Source: Trissonchulus latispiculum
Taxonomy: Eukaryota > Nematoda > Enoplea > Enoplida > Ironidae
NCBI GenBank assembly: GCA_030248195.1
Contig: JASAND010004011.1
Coordinates: 1 to 64,000, forward strand
Direction: 5' to 3'
DNA length: 64,000 nt
Shown here one piece after another: positions 58,921 to 64,000 of this stretch (the stretch's first letter is position 1; each line of letters opens with the position of its first letter). The notes below the pieces were generated by a model, which was not told the origin of the DNA, made no database searches, and saw only the letters and a program-made list of their open reading frames with translations. Both the position numbers and the translations under genes were made by a program.

Positions 58921-59919
58921 GCTCATTTTGCAGAAATTTTGTTTTAATTATATATTCAGAGCAAGGTTGGCGTGACAACATTTTTTGAGAAACCGGTTAA
59001 CCTCGGAAACGAAGCTTGTGCAATGGGTATTCATTCAGCTAATAAATTGTCCAAAACGTGTCACAAACACGGCAGCATGTTCAGGTTTACGTTTATGTTC
59101 ATCTATTTATTACGGTTGCAATTCAGTAATTTAGTATTTAGCGTGCAAGTAATAATAAACAACAATATTATAAATATCAAAAGTAATAATATATATTGTA
59201 TTATTGTGAAGAAAATAAATTGACCGTTGGTTTGCACTTGATTCTATTTTTAGAATTACAGAATTATGTTGATGGTATTGTAACTGCAGCCGGCAGGGCG
59301 CACGTATAAGGAGTAACTGTAGGTGATTTCTGAAGCCAGGCAGTTAACAAAACTAATCAATGTGGGAAGAAAGTCTACTTCTAATAAAATACTAATTTTT
59401 TATGACAAAGTCAAAAGAAATAGAGAAATAATGCAGAATGGAGATGTAACACAGAACACATCGTTGAAAATAGATGCTCTCTGCACAGTGTTGTTAGTTC
59501 TTGGGGATAATTATGTAGTGCGTGATTTGTTTTAAAAAAGGGTCGTATTCGAAAGCAGTACTTTTGAAATTGGGCCTTTCATTGTCATGTGTGTTGGTTC
59601 TCGTAAACATCGCACAGCTTGTGGATATTGCTAAAAATGCTGTAGCTGTGGTTTTTGGTGTGTGGTTATTGTATCTTGTAGCAAACTACTAGCTGTGCAA
59701 CAAGCTAGAGCAAATATATTTTTAAATACTGTGGCGTATTTACGGGCCTCTTAGCCCATATTCCGCATAAGCAGATATAGCTAATTTAATTATCATCTGT
59801 TAGAATCCATCTCACAATTGCCCCTCTGATGTGAGAAGGCAGAAGAGTTACTCGGCAACCAAGAACATAATAATTGTACAAACAAAGCAAGTTTCAGAAG
59901 GTAATTGAAACAAGATAAC
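58921..59919. other. No gene seen
   Basis: AT-rich sequence. A 70-codon open stretch at ~59323-59535 has no recognised similarity and no exon context. Confidence 0.5.
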
Positions 59920-60945
59920 CCTAATAGGGAATATTCCGTCGTTGGAATATCATTATTTCAAAAATTTGCAGAAGAACTACTAAGATTCAAACATTAAAAT
60001 ATATTCGATAGATATTCAATAGATTTTAAATCAAATTTACGAAGACCTACCCAATTGATTTACGCCATTGGTTGCAACCTTGACTAGAAGATAAAATTGA
60101 TCTGAAGATTATTAATTACATTGCAATAATCTGCGCAGCAAACTGCAGAATCAAGCAACAGATCCATTGCAGTTACTTAATGTGTGAAGTGTCTGCAGTC
60201 AAAATGCAAGTTCTCAGATTGTGTTCTGGTCTACTGAAAGTATACTTTGGCAAAGCAGTTGTTACACCAGTGTCTTTGATTGAGTATAAAACCGTAGAAA
60301 ACACGGTGCTTCTTTTCCAATAATTTTCACAAATATTTGAATCATCGTTTTATTCCAACATACAATGCAAGGCACCAAAAGCTGTAAGTTGAAAACGAAA
60401 ATACTGAAATTCAATTGTGAAGTGATCTGTGGTTACTGCGGTGGCAGACTTAAGTCTTAACTCCTATCTAGCCGAACTGTATAGTTCAGGGATCTCAGTT
60501 GCATCCGTGTTCGCGGATTGCCCAACACGAATAGACTGACTGAGATTAGCTTGGGGCTTTGTTTCGTTTTTGAGTGTCAAACGTTGAGGAGGAGTTGACC
60601 GCCACCTGACCGTTGCTAATTCCAATCGGATCTTGTGAAATTTCAATTTGGTATTATACTGCATAAGGTTTTTGTCGTGATCCTTCAGTAATCTAGAATA
60701 GCTGCGGAGAATTCGTAAACAAATAACGCCGAGGCGCGTTTCTAAATTTCAGAAAATTTCTAAACAGAATTTCGGCAATTGGTTTAGTTTGAATTCTTCT
60801 GAAAGCCAAAGGGCTATTTTCATCAGATTTTGCTACTTCCAAAAATAAATACACTAGGAGAAATATTAGTGCATAACAATTGCGTACAGGCATTTCATAT
60901 AACAACACCGGGGAAGTTATTCCGCTCCAGCAAAATAACAAAAAC
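59920..60945 (+). repeat. Diverged repeat downstream of receptor gene 2
   Basis: Order-conserved blocks are shared with 29930-30890 downstream of receptor gene 1: AGGGAATATTCCGTCGTTG, CAAATAACGCCGAGGCGCG, and ACACCGGGG...TTATTCCGCTCCAGC. The same orientation and the same side of each receptor argue for an old duplication of the whole locus or for paired insertions. Confidence 0.45.
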
Positions 60946-61049
60946 TTGCCTTTTTGTTTCGTCTGGAGGCTAGATAATAATGGTTTGAATTTATTTTGAA
61001 TTGTTACGTCGACAGAAATTGTGAAATTCCTACATCAGCTGCTTGGACC

Positions 61050-61404
61050 TGGGTAGAAATCTAGGGGCGGAGCGACTACAGGTTCCTAGACCGGACCTAT
61101 TTTAATAATTTACCTAAATTCTACCTACCTAACTAACAACTAAGGTCCTTACCAAACTACGACTGCAAATCCGGATTACAAGGCTTTACCGGCATAAAAT
61201 TAAATCATACGATGAATATAAAGAAATACAGACTAGGGGCAGCCACTCCACAGACGAACATCGACAACACTGAACTGATGGATCAAATCTAGCTGATCAA
61301 AGTAGCTAACAGACTAAAAAGACTGTACGCAAACAGCTACCATTGATTTTTGTATTTATTTTTAAGATTAAGTTGCAACCCTTGTTTTTAGTAGATTCTC
61401 AACA
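61050..61404 (-). repeat. Putative LTR of a minus-strand retrotransposon
   Basis: On the minus strand the segment starts TGTTGAGAATC and ends GATTTCTACCCA, giving TG...CA ends with a short imperfect inverted repeat. It is preceded (minus strand) by CCATGGGGGGGA, a good polypurine tract at 61405-61415, and contains AATAAA at ~61359. The internal part would lie to the right. The second LTR is not in the window. Confidence 0.5.
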
Positions 61405-63999
61405 TCCCCCCCATGGATAGAAAAATTTTAGCGCCTGCTAAAATACAAAGATGGAAAGAGAAGGCTACCGTAATTCAATAGTTGAAAGTTAAAAAGAATT
61501 TTAAAGATAAACGTAGATCTCACACAATTCCCATGAGACCAGTTATGAAGCACGTATCCTGGCACGTTTACCCATGGTTAAAACAAAGAAACCATAAATA
61601 GAAGTTAAGAAAAATTGAAGTTAGAAAGTGGTAGCAAAGAGGAAGTCATAGACAGGCGAAGCATAGCGAAACACAGGGAGAATAAAATAAACGAAACAAT
61701 GCAGTAAGTAGTTGCAACCAAACTAAGTATAGCGAAAAGAAGTAATCAGAAAATAGAAAAGAAAGGGAACGACCCACATAGAAAAGTTAATATACCCAAA
61801 TACAACTATGAATAGAAAACCACAGATAAAAAAGTACAACAATCAGACAAAACATTCATGGCGCTTCAGCAATCATACTCATAAGCAAACAATGCAAGCA
61901 CACAAAAGATCAATTTTTAAATGCAAACAATACAAAATTTTACGACTATCAATGCTATACATAAGAAAGAAAACTAAAGACTGACACAAAAATGTGTGTA
62001 CAAAATCTGTAAAGCTCCATTTTGTAAACTAAAATTCACCTTTCTAAGTCAAATTTCTGCAAACTTTTGTCCCTAAGAAATCCAGTTAATATCGCTGAAT
62101 TAACCGACGAGGTTTTAACCCATTTGATTCAGTTCTAGATCGAGTCGCCTTCGGGCTCTGTTTCTCTGCTGCGCGCTCCGTCTGTGCTGTGTCTTGTGGT
62201 TCTGCCTTGCTGCGATCTCCTGATCCAGGCCTCCTACCCTGCACCGCCGTCCGGATATCAGTCTCGCCCGGTTCTTTCTGTTGGCCTTCCAGTGTGAGTG
62301 CATCCTTGGATCACCCCTGGCCTTTTCCCTGGTTCTTCCAGTGCTGCTTTATCCGGACCTGTTTGGTTCTTTGCCCTTGCCAGTGCGTAAGACTCTTGCC
62401 TCAAAATTACGGCGCTTGGCCGGATTCAGCGGTTCTACCAGTAGTTTCTCCGTGCTGCAGACTTTCGTGAGAGCCATCTGCATCTGATTTTGGCTTAGGG
62501 TCGCACCTTTGTTAGTTCGGACTGCATTTGGGATTTGGAGTTGGGTTGGCTGTTCATCCGAAGTTCCAGTTCGAAGCGAAACCATCTCTCAAATAGCTCT
62601 TAACTTTTACACTGTGCTTTTGTGAAGTGCATTCTCAAATTGTCTTTGAAGTTGACTGTTTCGTGACCATTTACGCAATTTTTGTTAAAATCGAATCTGT
62701 CAAAGTCTTCTCTCTTTAAATTCGTCGTCAGAAGTCAAACTTTTATCAAATTTACAGGTCCTCCTCTTAGCAGAGGACAGGATAGTCGTTAGTTCTCTGC
62801 TGGTGCGGTTTATTAGCGTCTATTCGTGACCTGGGATGGGTGGATTTGTGCACACTTCAGGTACACATAGGGAGCATATAGGGAACCTCCCCCCACGACC
62901 CCGGAACAGAGAATCGTTGTGCGACTGCGAATCAATTCGCAGCCTATGAAGAGTCTAAAGACTAAGTTTGTGTGTGTGATTGTGTGTGTGTTTGCGTGGC
63001 AACCAAAAGCTGAGTGTAAAATACTAATCAAACCAAAAATTTTCATACGTTTCAGCTCAAACTTTCGCCTAGGGTTCTCCGAGTAGGGACTTGTCACTGA
63101 CGGTACTTCAGGAGTTCTAGTTGGTTTAGTCGGTGAGCGGGTTCAATTACCAGTAACCAGCAACCGTAAGAATTTTGTCTGTCTGTTTCGTTTGTGAAGT
63201 TAAGTGTACTGTACCTGTACTGTAAATAGTTCATTAGGAATTGAAGCTTTGTTCTTGTTGGTTGGATGGATGGATTGGTTGGATACTAGAGCCGCTGAGT
63301 CGACGAGATTAAGGATAACCGATCAGTCTGGAGCCTGCTCAGTTTATCCACAGTGAAGAGGAGAGAAACCTAAGTGATTTTAGTGATATTAGTGAGCCAG
63401 AAAACTAGCTTAATCTGCCATTCCATCAGTGTCTTGAGTGTAACAACCATTACGGTTTAGCCTACTTTTCCTAGTTCACGAGGGTAGTTCTTTGGTTGAG
63501 CCAGAGCATTCGGAGGTAACTTTCTACTGTAACTGCTCTCAGCCGTGAGATAATTCTGAGACTGAAGCTTGGACGGTTGACAGTGAGTCCGAAGGAAGTC
63601 CGCACACTGAGCTTTGGTCTTGTGTTTTTGAGTGCGACGGTTGTTCCGACTTCAAGGTTCTCTTCGTCTGTGCAGTGACCCCTGGTACTGATCCTTAGGT
63701 GTCAGTTAAACATCATAACTGTCCCCTCGATAACTACTTCCCCTGAGGCATTTGGGAACTCACTCACCCAACAGGCGGACCGTCTGGATTAGGTTAGACC
63801 CACACTAGGATAGCTTAGTCACTAGACTTAAGAGTAGATCCCCATGTTCTCGCCGTCTGCCTCTGTGTAGCAAGGAATTCGGACTCCCGTATTTATCCTA
63901 GATTTAGGCCCCTTTGTTGCACATTAATTATCTGTAAACAGACTATAGGCAGATTCGATAGAATACAGGTTATTCCAAAGCTAGCAATTGTATGCAACT
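61405..63999 (-). other. Presumed internal region of that retrotransposon, no recognisable pol
   Basis: 2.6 kb to the right of the putative LTR. 62100-62600 is more GC-rich, and minus-strand frames there give short basic or hydrophilic translations (for example EARVLRTGKGKEPNRSG), possibly decayed gag-like or non-coding. No protease, RT or integrase motif was found on either strand. It may be a large non-autonomous derivative or unrelated sequence. Confidence 0.3.
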
Positions 64000-64000
64000 T

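Noticed and set aside
63138..63175. GGTTCAATTACCAGTAACC resembles the start of nematode spliced leader SL1, with a GTAAG and an AATTTTG downstream.
   Set aside because: The match is partial, the distances to the donor and Sm-like site do not fit an SL RNA, and no hairpin set was seen.

Overview
Eukaryotic, probably nematode, nuclear DNA. An interstitial tract of TTAGGC (the common nematode telomere unit) lies at 46457-46525. Two intron-containing seven-transmembrane genes look by eye like nematode Sra/Srab-type chemoreceptors. The rest is AT-rich, gene-poor and dense in transposons. The species is not identified, and every family name here comes from motif reading, not from a search.

Layout. 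1-8020 is the 3' part of a Ty3/gypsy-type LTR retrotransposon: integrase, then an unusual broken ~3.8 kb accessory reading frame in the env position, then a 747-bp LTR. 8602-10990 holds a foldback MITE, a decayed protein-primed family B DNA polymerase (Polinton/Maverick-like, minus strand) and a small Ty3 reverse transcriptase fragment fused to it. 15510-16619 encodes a divergent ionotropic glutamate receptor-like protein that seems to lack the pore loop. 18160-27077 is a head-to-head array of Penelope-like elements (PLEs) with GIY-YIG endonuclease; one copy is intact, and the whole array is flanked by a near-perfect 11-12 bp target duplication. Receptor gene 1 is at 27723-29625 and receptor gene 2 at 54625-57232, with the same three-exon, phase-1/phase-1 structure. 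40971-43849 is a rearranged, internally deleted Mag-like Ty3 element. 61050-61404 looks like the LTR of another, minus-strand retrotransposon.

The most striking theme is a set of non-autonomous DNA transposons that fold back on themselves. Three of them (13453-14286, 33916-35001, 51730-52611) have hAT-type TIRs and 8-bp target duplications, yet their arms are built from reiterated short words unrelated between families (GGGTC, GGCCAAC, GGCCC). Two more (52682-54527, 58029-58910) have a similar design. Two large palindromes (48214-49435 and 49440-50828) sit back to back at TTAA sites. A further family with CAAGAGTAC termini is present at 8602, 35474 and 37305.

Host genes that appear intact are only the receptor-like genes (15510, 27723, 54625), all likely chemosensory membrane proteins. 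The only transposon ORF that looks fully open is the PLE protein at 24022-26955. Stretches not listed under a gene or element were read and gave nothing supportable.
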